From Ascaris suum (Eukaryota > Nematoda > Chromadorea > Rhabditida > Ascarididae), in contig CM024187.1 in NCBI GenBank assembly GCA_013433145.1, positions 10,863,326 through 10,927,325 of the forward strand: DNA of 64,000 nt, in the 5' to 3' direction. The notes below the pieces were generated by a model, which saw nothing but the letters and a program-made list of their open reading frames with translations, was not told the origin of the DNA and ran no database searches. Positions 23,207 through 34,841 of the stretch are shown piece by piece; within the stretch, counting starts at the first letter, position 1, and every line of letters starts with the position of its first letter. The position numbers and the translations under genes were made by a program.

Positions 23207-26200
23207 CTAAAGCTGATGAAGCTTAGGCGACAATTTGAATGGAGTGGAACATTCATCGATAGAGGTGTAACACAAGAAGTTGCAAAAATAATACTGAAGA
23301 GTATTTTCATATCACCTTAGCTGTCCAAAATTTACACCATATCGGAGAGGAAGTGCGGCTACTCAGGTGCTAGTGGTAGGCAACAACAACGTGAGGGCAA
23401 AACAACCCACAGTCACGCGCAGACTTGGAACGTCTGTGCAGCTGCAAGGAAACGAGCGATTTACGACGACCCGAGTCCATCGCAGAAATTATGTCGAGCA
23501 TCGAACAAGAGCTCACTGATGGTGCAGCTGATGCTTTTGGCGATAGTGGCATTTTGGACGACTGGCTTTTCTCGGCTAAAAAATCATTCATTCTGTGAGC
23601 TAGCCGAGATATTTATTTCGGCTCAACGTCTAAGATATCAAATTAAGAAAAAGCGCTTTGAAATATGTTAGATGTTCCAGCTCTGCGTAGAGGAGATAAA
23701 ATTATGTCAACGCTAAATCTATGCGCAGCATTGTGATTAAGAACCTTGGTAATGAGTGAAATCTTCGCCCGTATACTGGATCCAAATTCGCACTCAGCAC
23801 CTTCCCATATGCACTCTATAAGCAACACCGACTTGATACTACTATCGCGTATCAGTTGTGCCGTGCACGCATTACAACAGAGTGATATGCATGTAACACG
23901 CAAAAACCGGACATCTTAGAACTCAACTCAGGTCGTTGTTAGATTTAAAAAACCTGCACTTCTCGAGTTGCAAATGATATCACTCTCGCATGAGAGCGCT
24001 ACATAACATCTAGTGGCGACAACGCCTTGCTTTCACCATTACAAATTAGGTTTGCATATGAAGAAGAATACTGAGCGTTGAATGATTATTGAAGCACAGA
24101 TATACAAGGCTTCGATAGATGAGGAATAAGAAGAGCACCAACAACGTGAATTGCTGCCGCTTTCGACGTGTATTCGCCACTGAGGGGTACGTTTTATCGA
24201 GCCCATCAAATGCAATTTGTGAGCTGTCTCCGGATTGCCATGACTGCTGTTTTCGATGCAGCATGCATTTTTAAATAAATCCTCCACGTAGTTCTGCTGC
24301 AGCTTGCGCAACTCGGGCGCTAGATCAAGTGGACAAATCCCTCTCAAATTTTTCCGCTCAACCCTGCAATGGGTTTCTCTTCGCTCAATTGCTTTCAAAA
24401 CATCAGTGAGCTCCGAAAGTTACTGCACTTCAAATGAGTTTTCATATGCATAGTTTTCGCACATATGCACATAATTCTATTTTAAAAATTGTACGCTCCA
24501 ATGTGTTGCCTGTGTGGGATTTCTTGCTTCGGAGTCTAAAAGGTTCGATTTTAAAATGTGCGCGTCGCATTCATTAATTACTTCACATCAATGGAGGAGA
24601 ATTAGAAAGCAAAAGAGTTATTATCCAGAACAACTTGCTTACTATAGCACAAAGGCTAATTCAAAATTGCGATGGTTTTTTTCAATCCCATTTGTTGTTG
24701 TCACTCGCAGACTACGTCATTCTGATTTGTCACTAACCAGTCAGCTCTCTTCCTGCGCATATTTTTCAATTAATGGGAGAAAAGCGACCTCATTTGTACT
24801 GTGCTAAATCAACTAGCTTTTATTTATACCGTCTACTCCAAAACATAGCAAAACTGAGAGGCAAAGGCAAGAACGATTTGCACTTTATATTTACGGTTCA
24901 TTGATCGATTTATTAAAAGAGTAAAATGTTATTTAAAAAGAAAAAAAAACTAACTGAGCTCCGAAGAAGATGAGTGTATGAAGACAATGCCAACTAAGAG
25001 GTGATTCCATAACGGCAAACATTAATGGCGTATTGCCGTCTTCATCACCCAAATTCACATCGGCGCCGTATGCAATCAGAATTACCATCAGCTCAGTGCT
25101 CTGGACTCTTACAGCGACGTCAAGTGGTGTTTGGTCAATAATTGAGACGACACGTAATTGTGCGCAAGTGCTGCATAGTTCCGGAATGATCGAATGTGCC
25201 CTATGAATATCGCTACATCGTACTAGATGGAAGAAATAAATGATACCATATTTTGAAAGGTCTCACACTGAAAAAACAATAAATAGCAACCACTGCAGAG
25301 AATTTTACCGCTGTAAAGTTATGACTCTTTTTTACCCCTTCAATAGCGACGTTTAAAATTTCCATCCTTACCATAAATCTTTGGATCCGAAGTAGTTCAG
25401 CAAGCCACTGGTTTAATTTCATAACATCAATAGCATACACCAATTAGATTGTGAAGCCGAACAAGGCTGGATGGTTGGTGTAGACATGGGAGCAGTTACC
25501 TGGTACAATGTTTCGTGCAGAAATTCGCCATTGAAACGTCACAAGGAGGCACGAATTCTGACAGGACAAAATCAACATATACAATCTATTAAATTAGTTA
25601 ATTCTCAGCGGATTCCTTTCAAGAAGTCTGTCCTGTCAAGCTGTGCAGCCCTAACTGTGCAGTCAGAAAACGACTCATAGCACTATTGCGAGCACTTGTT
25701 TCAACGTTGCTGATCGGATATAAAAGACATGGTTGACGCCACGTGTTACAGCCAACTATTTTAGACTGGCTGCTTCAATTCTAGAGTTTTCGCATTATTT
25801 GCGCGTCACAACTGAAATAACCTAAGCAAAGTAATGACAAATAGGAACGTCCTCAACATCTTAATGGTAGAACACTCGCTCCTTAAGCGAGCTGTACCGA
25901 GTTCGTCTCCGTCCGCGCAAAAGGGTCATAAACGGCTATCAAATAATGCACGTGGAAAAAAGTGAAATGAAAACGTGGAAGAAAGAAAAGGAAATAAGAA
26001 CCTTTATGGCCATTGATGGTGCGGAAGTCTCGAAAGAAGATATCAGCACAGTAAAAGGAGACGACAAGAATTTATAAGATTTGTCCAATCATAGTGCTAA
26101 TTTTAACCATCCCGAAATTTGGCCTTATCGGCGTCCGCAGTTTTGAGAAAATACGAAAATTGACATGTCGAAACGAAATTCGATAGGATACCCTAAGCGA

Positions 26201-29200
26201 ATAGATTGAACGAGAGAGTTACCGCGGCGTTATCATGGTGAGAGGTACACTGCCGGCAGCCGCACAATTGCCCTTGCAGTGGCATACTGCTGCAGCGTTC
26301 GGATCATATCCGTTCTTCAGAAGCAGCTCAACAATATCGCATTGTTTATGTGCTATTGCCATATGCAAAGCGTTCGTCACTGCACATGTTGAACTGGAAA
26401 GTGCTCATAAATAAACGCGAGTGAGCAAACAAGAACGTTTCAAAAAGAGAACTTTGAACGAATAGAGAATGACATCAAAAAGAGATACTCGTAAGAAAAA
26501 AGGAGCGAGAATTCAAGGTAAGAAACAAATTCTCTCAACTTTAAGAGATTCTCTGGATATTTGCCTCCGTAATACGTTGCTTTAAAAGTTGGCAGTCGCA
26601 TCATGAAAAGTGAACTGAGTCCTTCGATTAATTAGTGGAATGGACGAAAATGAAAAGCCGTCGTTAAAATCGATGCTGAGAAGTTGCATCCTAATGCTTC
26701 AGATGAAATTATTCCGTCATGCGTTGAAACGTGCCATGTGCGGAAATAACGTTTGTATTCCACATGCAGAAGCTGGAATGCGAACGATATTTCCGCACAT
26801 GGCACGTTTCAACGCATGACGGAATAATCTCATCTGAAGCATTAGGATGCAACTTCTCAGCATCGATTTTAACGACGGCTTTTCATTTTCGTCCATTCCA
26901 CTAATTAATCGAAGGACTCAGTTCACTTTTCATGATGCGACTGCCAACTTTTAAAGCAACATATTACGGAGGCAAATATCCAGAGAATCTCTTAAAGTTG
27001 AGAGAATTTGTTTCTTGCCTTGAATTCTCGCTCCTTTTTTCTTACGAGTATCTCTTTTTGATGTCATTCTCTATTCGTTCAAAGTTCTCTTTTTGCTGCT
27101 TCTATGATTATATTGCATGGAATTTCGACTCATGGAATTTTTCACCGGATGAGAGAGCTGACAACATAAATTTGCAGTTTAGCGCGAGAAACTGTCAAGC
27201 AAAGTGACATAACTAGTTTAGAATCTGAAATGTCTGTAGTGAAGTTCTCATGTGAATAAAAGCGAGGTGTTTGAAGGTGGCGAATTTACTGCCGCCGGTC
27301 ATTACTTTCTTTTATTCAGTGACATGACTTAAAACGCACAATTTAGGAAGAATCATTGATCAATTCGCGTGTTTAAATTTTTTCAGTAGTTCCTTTCGTC
27401 CTCTTCTCAGCAGCTTTCATTAGTAGGTTTCATCAAGTCATGTTTCATTCAGTAGCCTTCATTGAGAAATCATGTGCAGTGGCCCTTAACCGAATTACTA
27501 AAATAGTACCGTTTCTTATGCTGGATAATATTTTGTGGTATTTACGAAACACTTTTTCAACTGCTGAGGTCGTGCTTTGAAAACTGTGTTCATTGTTTGC
27601 GGGATTTCTTCGCGACCTCACCAATATTGTATAACAGAAGCATCTTAACTGATAAAAGTATTATTTGGAAGGCGTGTGGATTTACCACATCACGACTGCT
27701 GCAATAATACGATCGAGGAATCTTGCTGTTGTAGATTAGGATTCCTCACAATAATAACTCATTTTCCTGAATGCGAATTTGCTCGAGGAATTTCTCTTCT
27801 TTAAGATGTGCAGGACCTGTATAAAGAATTATAAGTTGGGGAGTAGCCGACCGCTTTCCTTCTTCACCCTCTCCACTTCACCATCACCCGAAAACGAGGC
27901 CTTCGCTCTGTGAAGAAACTTTAATACCTTTCTGAATTAAAAAAGTACAATATAAATAATAAAGGCGAACCGTCGCAACAACCAGCATACACACAATGCG
28001 ACGTTCGCTAGGTAATGTTCTCGGCGAATAAATATCTAATGAGTATCATGACCAGTTTACTCTTTAGCAACATTTAAAGTGTTCATTAATGCATTCATTG
28101 CAATATTCACAGAGTGGCTTAGATTTAGGGCTGGCTAGCTTATGCTGTTTGGCTAGCTTATATGAGTTTAACCAGCTTCTGGAGGTCTAGCCAGCTTGCA
28201 AGGGTTTAGATAGCTTGTAGGGGCGCCAAGCTGCAAGCAAATAACCCAGACATCAAGAGATCTTTTATGCGTGGATACTGAGTACCGTCTAACTGCATTC
28301 CTTACGGCTTCTGTTTCCCTCGCGGACTGCTGGAAGGAAGGGTGGTTGTAAGTGGACGTATTTCTGAAAATCTGTGCACAACTTACCTTCCTCCGGAGTG
28401 CGTCGACGTCGTTGAGGATGCATTTGATATGCGACGATTGCCATGACGCCTCTGCGCTAACTCAGTCAATGTGTTAGTCCTTCCGATGCTTGGCGATTTG
28501 CTTGCATGATTCGCTAACAATTTATCCACCATGCTCACATCGCCGATGTGTATTGCCTACGGTTGGCAACTGCTAAACGCTCGGCCTCCAGCGACACAGT
28601 GACACTCTATCACCTTTGCAGTCCTCATAATTCAATGTTTTTTGTGAAATAGAACTCAATATGTAAAGCTTCTTCTCCGACTAGTTTAGTGTGATCATGA
28701 GCTTCTAAATATCGACCAATTCGCAACATTCCAACATCGACCTACATCCAGACCACGGACATCAGATTTTTGACAGTTTACCAATTCATTACTGAACCAG
28801 AGCGTAGGTGCAAAGTTTGCCTGTCGAAATCTACAAAGTACATTTTTCTAACCATTCAATATAATCAGAAATTCACTCCCAACTTCCAAATCGCAACTAA
28901 TATATCTGCGTCGGAATGCATTCCGTTTGACTAACGTATCATTCACCATCATCGTTCGCTCTATTTCGGCCATTCTTCTTGATGTGCTCACTTAACAGCT
29001 TTGCCGAAACCAAACACGGCTGCGCTGTGTATGAAGTCTCTCTCGTAATGCAACTTCCATCCTTACCCTCTCATCTATCACTCCCCTAAATTATGCAATA
29101 ATTCAGTGAGGTTGGGAAAATCATTTTTCTTAGATGAGGCAATTAGAGGCCTCATCCCGACTACAATATACAAGCAGCAAACACACACCTTCAAAATCCG

Positions 29201-30200
29201 CTAAACCTGCAACTGCTTAAATTTATATTCAGGATTTCATGGTGTGCATTTGAAGTTTGGGAGTGCGCAGCTGAAACAATCAGATGCATGTCTTATGTTA
29301 GCTCAGAATGTTGGAAGAATGTACTCATAATCTAGGTATTGAGATCTTGCTTGCTAATGCACCATATTTCAAGTTGACTGCAGAACGCAACCCGAATTAC
29401 TTGCTTTCAAGATTGTTTGCATTTGTGTTCCCCACTCCCATTAAGTAGAAGAGTATGCCGCCTACCAAACTGTATCGTATATATTAGCTACAGTTAAATA
29501 ATATGCTGCGCACAGAGTGACCAAATTCATAAGAATGAACAGAAAGTGGCATATGAAAATTAACAGCGATGATGCTACAACGAAGCGTCGCTGACCCAGG
29601 TAGAGTGGCGCTGTTTTGTTCTTTTAAACGTCATTTTTTTGCTAATCAGCACTCATAACCGTTTAATAGCAACTGTGGGAAACGGGAATCCGAGCATTGC
29701 AATGATTGAGAATCTCTAGAATTTGACCATGGAAATCTGGAACTTTGTATGCATTACCATTAAAACGAGGGGTGATAAACTTTGCACGCAAACTCGACCA
29801 AAGTGATAGTGACTTGCTCATGAGTAAACCCACCTCAAGTATCATCTCTGGAAGATTCTGAGTAAGTGTTGGCTCATGGTTATAGCGGATGGCGCGTTGA
29901 GCAGTGAAGGTAAACGAACGACCAGTGTCAGTCGGTGTATCAAGCAGTGACGAGCGTTCACTGCTCTCGGTCGTATATCGCCGCCCTGAATGAACTTTTT
30001 AACCATGTGCTTCATATGTTTACTCTGTTCTACACTTTTCCCCGCCTTCCGCAAAAGTTGAGCGGCATTTCGTCACTTAGGAAACCTCGTAATGTTTAGA
30101 AGCAATGAAACTGCGAACTTCTAAACGGTTCGTTATGCTCAAACAATCCACGAATTTCTGGCTTTCACACGACGACCTTCTTCAACACCCCTCACTGCAG
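23160..30200 (-). CDS. Ankyrin-repeat protein with Cys-rich insert
   Basis: Minus-strand exons, all phase-consistent: 30171-30200, 29834-29985 (after AAGTTCATTCAG), 28387-28556 (donor AG|GTAAGT), 26223-26393 (after CACTTTCCAG), 24955-25200, 24106-24363, 23411-23592, 23160-23206 (TAG 23160-23162). In order: a Ser/Thr-rich start, an ankyrin-cap helix (MILEAIHIGDVSMVDKLL), a basic linker, a repeat (NALHMAIAHKQCDIVELLL...GYDPN), an insert with CHCKGNC and CSTC, two more repeats (QTPLDVAV...GADVN; GNTPLMFAV), a last partial repeat (RGICPLDLAPEL) and a Ser/Arg-rich tail. Ankyrin repeats are protein-binding modules; the partner is unknown. About 417 residues here; the 5' end may lie upstream. The 24106-24363 and 23411-23592 boundaries and the 3' end are the least certain. 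Confidence 0.8.
25847..25918 (+). pseudogene. tRNA-like relic
   Basis: A D-arm-like AATGGTAGAAC is followed by a perfect 5-bp anticodon stem (CTCGC/GCGAG) with a 7-base loop TCCTTAA (would-be anticodon CTT) and a TTCG-containing T-loop region. Position 33 is C instead of the invariant T, and the T-stem and acceptor stem do not pair. It is best read as a degenerate tRNA or tRNA-derived repeat inside an intron of the ankyrin gene. Confidence 0.3.
26441..27095. repeat. Long inverted repeat (palindrome), 322-bp arms
   Basis: The left arm 26441-26762 and right arm 26774-27095 are reverse complements over their full length with only a handful of mismatches, separated by an 11-bp spacer. The pairing ends abruptly on both sides. 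It lies in the intron between ankyrin exons 28387-28556 and 26223-26393. No transposase frame or clear target duplication is seen. A transcript across it would fold into a hairpin of over 300 bp. Confidence 0.93.
28131..28240. repeat. Degenerate minisatellite, unit about 20 bp
   Basis: Five or six diverged units around a GCTAGCTTATnnGTTTA / CCAGCTTGCAAGGGTTTA theme follow each other. Lies in an ankyrin-gene intron. No function seen. Confidence 0.65.
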
Positions 30201-31159
30201 CTGAAAAAAGCGTACTGCACTGACCAGCTGAATTTCCAGCACTTATTCGATAATCGAATGCTCAGCGTCAATTTATCGAAAATACGTCAACCCTCTGTCC
30301 CACATTCACATACCTAAACTTGCGCTTAGTCCAACGTTGTGCAACACCAGCCCTCCCTTTCCCTATTTTTCTTCCTCTTTTCACTCTGTGCTGATCAGGT
30401 ATTGCATCATGCAACTTCTTTCTTCGCTTTGAACAGCCAACACCAATACTTATGCTAGAACATAAAAAAACCTTCTTCTGAAAGTTCGAGACTCATTTTC
30501 CCCATCCTTGCACGTAGTGAGCGTCTATTCGGTTCGGTGGCTATGGCCCGCCCTGTCCCAGTCTGGCGACAGGCAGAACCGTGGGAAGTAGCCTAAATCA
30601 CCGTTTACAGTGATGAAAGAAATACTTGACAGCTTTGGATTACATATCCGCGATGAGTATGAAAGACATAATCCTCCGTAGTCTTTCATAGAACTTCACA
30701 AAGAGCATTAATAAATCTTTCCATACACTTTGGAGTGGAAATCGGGAATTTTAACGAAACTTCGAAGCTTACAGCTAATTATTGAAATGAGCAACGTTTT
30801 TTTTTGTATTTCGGCGTTTAATTCTCTGCTCTAAAAATAAAAGCGGAGACCTCCACTGTTCTTCCCCTACTTCCTCTCAGTATGAAAGACCTATCGGTAT
30901 CCTTAAGCGCTACATATCTCTGACGAAATAACACGTCTCATTCTCTGCGAACGTCCTCGTTGCGTTCCACCGCAAATATCATAAGTTCCATTTATACTTT
31001 CCTCCCATCAGTGATATGTGACTGCACGCAGCTCAAAATGATCCTTCCACATTCATCACATGCGTGCAGCATGGAACACGTTGTGTTGACATATAGTAGC
31101 AGTTCATTCCGGGTTGGTGCAAAACGTTCTCCATCCACACCGTAGTCTTGTGGCTCGCC

Positions 31160-31275
31160 CACGGAATCGAGAAATCCGTTGCTCTGTCACAAGAGCGGGG
31201 AATCCGTGGCCCTGCCAAGCAAGAGAGGGATCTGTGGGATCCGTCGAATTAGAGTGGAATTCGTGGCTCTGTTTT
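31160..31275. repeat. Degenerate tandem repeat, unit about 30 bp
   Basis: Repeated GGAATCCGTGGCTCTG-like phrases (GGAATCGAGAAATCCGTTGC, GGGGAATCCGTGGCC, GGAATTCGTGGCTCTG) alternate with AAGAG-type spacers and end in a T run. Open frames on both strands here follow from the repeat. Confidence 0.6.
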
Positions 31276-31790
31276 TTTTTAAACTTCATGCCTAATGGCT
31301 CCTTTTCTGCACCTTGGCAGCAGTCTTACATTTTAACGCGCTGAAAATAACGCCTCACGGTTTCTAGTGTTTCGCAGCCACTAACTTGATATTCTTTTGG
31401 CGTGGACGAATGCGCTTTCACCATACTGCTTCCATCAAAATAACAACTTGATACCTGGTTATACAGACAAGTAAGTGCACCACTACTGTCTTAGCTCTAT
31501 GAAAGCAGTAAATTGGCACTGTCTCGTCAGGCAAGTGCACTGCGAGTGTTTTAGTTCCTCGTGACTTGACATTTCCTTGTGTAGACAATTACGCCGCAAA
31601 TCTGCGTTAGTAAGAAAATACTGCGTAAGTTTTGCAGTACTACATGAAATGAACCTCTTGTGTGGATGAACGTTATCGTTCTTTCGTTTCTGCGGACAAA
31701 TTTTTCATCCTTTTTTGTTCTGTGCGCAATTTAGCTCGTGCTCCTCAGGTATAACAATAATTGCCAGCATCAAGTTTATCGAGTTTCCAG

Positions 31791-32090
31791 TCCTGTTTGT
31801 TGCCGCTGGATGGTAGTTTCGATGAAAGCTATTTCATGTTGCTGAGAAGTTCATTTAGCGTTTCCGGTAGCGAAAGACTGAACCAATGCCGCATTACATA
31901 TCAGGCTGCAGGAAACAATTTTAAGATAATACACAAGTACGAGGTACATATTATGACTTTATTTCCTGGGCCCATAATCCTCCACTGCTTTCCCGCATCT
32001 GCTCCACAACAAGACAGAAAAACCCTGAGCCATGAAAAACTTCAACTTAAGCTGTCCCGTCACGATACATTGGGAAAGCTTCTAAACTAG
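31791..32090 (+). CDS. Candidate exon, unknown protein
   Basis: After acceptor ATCGAGTTTCCAG (ends 31790) a phase-0 frame runs 99 codons to TAG 32088-32090. The first 51 codons are the most coding-like (LLPLDGSFDESYF; SERLNQCRITYQAAG) and end at an alternative phase-0 donor, GAG|GTACAT (31943). The rest ends in a charged tail (KLQLKLSRHDTLGK). It may be the 3' exon of a gene starting before 31790, or connect to the exons at 32275-33314, which would need an extra exon for phase. No family recognised. Confidence 0.48.
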   Translation, partial: SCLLPLDGSFDESYFMLLRSSFSVSGSERLNQCRITYQAAGNNFKIIHKYEVHIMTLFPGPIILHCFPASAPQQDRKTLSHEKLQLKLSRHDTLGKLLN

Positions 32091-32274
32091 CTTCGTTGCT
32101 TCTTAATTTTCGGATGTTCGGCGCTTAACGAATCTTTTCCCCAATCACTGGCAGGATTAAAGACGCACCGCAGTGTACCATCCCGGGATTGATGTTATTT
32201 TTAGTGTGCATGAAAAACCTCGTGTATAGCTTGCCAGTAAATATAAACTTTTGCTGACGATTTTAAAGCTTCAG

Positions 32275-33314
32275 GATCGTTCGGTGATCTCCCTTTGGAT
32301 TCTGAAGAGCCCCAGTGTGATTTAGATCGTCCCGAATGTACGAAGGTTGGATATTATTAGCAAAATATGTTGGTTACTACATAGTGATTTGATGTTTCAG
32401 ATATTTCAAAATTTATCTGTAAACGCAAAAAGTTATTAATAGAAATATTTGACGTAGTGCTACATAGATGCATAATCTCAGATGTTTTGACTCTTGGGTT
32501 CCAGTTCCTTCTGAGATTTAGAAGTGTTCGCTTACAAGCTTTTACACTGGAAGGCTTGAAGGAAATTGGATGTTGTAATGAGACCTTCGTTATCTAATGT
32601 AGTCTGTCCTTGAATGCGGTCAAAGAGCTTGATGCCGGTTTTCAAACCGACAATAAAGAGGTTGGAAAATGTGGAAACGCCGCTCGTAATCCTTCATGTG
32701 TTAAGATTTGGACTGTCATATTCTCTTGTGCATTTTCGATATGAAATCGCTTAACTATGGCCGCCTTGAGTTAGACTTGCTACTGAGTTTTGAAACTCTT
32801 ACTCCATTATTCTGATATTCCATTTAAACCACATCTTCTATTCTGATCGACATGACCGACAGCCTTTAGCTCTTTCCACTAGAGTGAACTGTGAATTCAA
32901 ACTCATATTTCTTCCTTTCCTTAGGTGCTCCAGCATGAATTAAACTTTCTACTGATGCAGCTACAGCCCACTGTACTAGTCATACAAAGCATCACGGCCT
33001 TGGAAAAACCTATTTTACTTTTTGTTCAAGTGACACCTTTTATTAATGTGATCGTATGCTTTGTTCCTTCTTATCTATTTTATGTTTTGATCATTCTTCA
33101 TTTACCTTGGCGAAAGGAAGACTCTATGATACCAATAACAACGACCAAATTGCTTTCTTCGTGCTTCAGAAAGTCACATTTTTGTCAGTCAGACATTGGA
33201 AAAAAGAAACAGTGTGTGATACGGTCAACAAGTGACTCACATATGAATCTTCTCAGATTTGGAAGTCAAAGCAGCAGGTGTGAACACATCGAGTCAACCA
33301 CAGCATGTTTTTGA
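32275..33314 (+). CDS. Three-exon gene end with membrane segment; middle exon has stop
   Basis: Exon 32275-32345 follows AAAGCTTCAG and ends AAG|GTTGGA (acidic, FGDLPLDSEEPQCDLD). Exon 32505-32660 follows CTTGGGTTCCAG, is in phase 0 and ends GAG|GTTGGA, but has an in-frame TAA at 32595. Exon 32925-33314 follows TCTTCCTTTCCTTAG in phase 0: 129 codons with two hydrophobic segments (FVQVTPFINVIVCFV; SYLFYVLIILHL), then a basic Cys-containing tail. Because the middle exon is a multiple of three, skipping it keeps the frame. A membrane protein, possibly a receptor fragment, is inferred; a pseudogene is possible. Confidence 0.5.
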
Positions 33315-33716
33315 AGACAATCTTTACATGTGAACAGCGACACTATCCATGGAATAGGGGAACTAAATGAACTTTTTAGCATCATGGCATTGCTTCCAAT
33401 GAAACTCCACCTAAGGATATCAAGCAGGACTGCAAATTCGATACTGATAATAACAACCAAGCGCAACGGCCACGGATAACAATCGAAGGTAGGACGAAAA
33501 GGAATGAAAAACTCATTCGCAAGTTGCAGTAAAAAAAGATGGTAGAACTCGTCCAGGAAAGGTGAAGTAAAATCGCTTCATGCATTGCTGAAACGGTAGC
33601 GATATACTTTCCTGCTAACACAAGCACGCGGCGCGTTTGTCGGCACAAGAAAATATCAGGTCATTACTTAAGTAGAGCTAAAACGCTCACGGTGCACTTG
33701 CCTGCACCAAAAAGCG

Positions 33717-33950
33717 CTAATAAATCATCAAAAAGCACGAATTGCTCTTGTCAGCACGTTTAACTGTGAGAGTACTGTCGCTACGCAGAAAGAAAAATTC
33801 AAGCAGAAGTCCACGCAAGCAGGGCAGCCACAAATTTCTTGCTTTCGTTATAGAGCTGTGAACTCCCCTTTTCTGTGGGTTGGGGGCCACAATTAGCCTC
33901 ATCCACCTTTTTCTACATATTCTCGCGTACGCTGATATTAGACAGAACAC
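33717..33950 (-). CDS. Candidate terminal exon
   Basis: A minus-strand frame of 77 codons, basic, contains acceptors GCCCCCAACCCACAG and GAATTTTTCTTTCTGCGTAG in compatible frames. From the second, a short tail (STLTVKRADKSNSCF) leads to TAG. The gene structure upstream is not found. Confidence 0.38.
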   Translation of the reverse strand: MFCLISAYARICRKRWMRLIVAPNPQKRGVHSSITKARNLWLPCLRGLLLEFFFLRSDSTLTVKRADKSNSCFLMIY

Positions 33951-34225
33951 CGCTCGTTTAAAATTAAATGCGATCGCTTTGGTTGAGCACTACCGCAACG
34001 CCATTAGCTGCTTTTCTCTAAGACATGTCGCTAAAAAAGTCTGTTGGACTAAATCATGCACTTAATAAATGTCTTTATTCGCAAAAGAATACAAAGCTGA
34101 TTCTTGTAGGTGCTGAATATTCGGTGAAAAGATAGTGCTGCTTCAATAAAAAAGCAACTTTTAAGTTTCAAAAAATAAGTTGACAGAAAAGAACAACTCG
34201 CTCTAGAGGAGTGACGTGCCTGTTT

Positions 34226-34393
34226 ATGAGCGCAAGAACGCAAAACCAACATATAATGCGAGACAAGTTGTCAAGTAGAACTCAAGCATTGGTGTATAGT
34301 GATGTTTCATCGATTACAGAAAGAGAAACGAGCAGAGCAGTGAGATGCATTTCAGTAAAAATTGGCAAAATTGGTCTTATTGATGCACATTGA
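34226..34393 (+). CDS. Hypothetical small frame (55 aa)
   Basis: An ATG-started plus-strand frame, hydrophilic and coding-like (LVYSDVSSITERETSRAV), ends TGA at 34393. No splice or poly(A) signals identified. It overlaps nothing else and sits 38 bases downstream, on the opposite strand, of the minus-strand gene end at 34431. Confidence 0.33.
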   Translation: MSARTQNQHIMRDKLSSRTQALVYSDVSSITERETSRAVRCISVKIGKIGLIDAH

Positions 34394-34430
34394 GAGGGTC
34401 TTCAGTGGCTGCATTAAACCGAAAGGAACC

Positions 34431-34768
34431 CTAAGCAGAGTCAGTTGAAGAGAATACGCAGCCGATAACTAATGAGTGATTGCGGTATTTGATTTTGACT
34501 GCAAAATAGGGCAGCAGTTGTTGTTGACTTGGCTGCGTTAACCAGAACTCTTTTCAACTAACTAAGGCTTTGGCTCTCAAATAAAACTTATAGCTTTAAA
34601 AAGAAAGAGCAAAAGAGGGCGTTCGTAATATAGAAATTTCAATTCACTTTGAACACCACAGAATCTTTCAACTAACAAGTTAAACATCTTCCACCGACAC
34701 TGTTGAGGCTTTACGTTCATAAGGTTTATAACTGCGAACTGACGGGCTAGAAACGCGTCAGCTGCCAT
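34431..34768 (-). CDS. Two-exon small gene (about 62 aa)
   Basis: ATG at 34766-34768 lies two bases after a leader-type acceptor (ATATTGGCTAG). Exon 1 (34648-34768) encodes an amphipathic stretch (MAADAFLARQFAVINLMN) and ends A|GTGAAT. Exon 2 (34431-34498) follows a strong acceptor (TGCCCTATTTTGCAG) in the matching phase and stops at TAG. No domain recognised. Two other frames are open after the second acceptor; phase selects the one given. Confidence 0.48.
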
Positions 34769-34841
34769 TTCTAGCCAATATATCTTATCGTTTTAACGCC
34801 CATTGACGGCATCCAATCGTAAGCAACACATCAATGCACTA

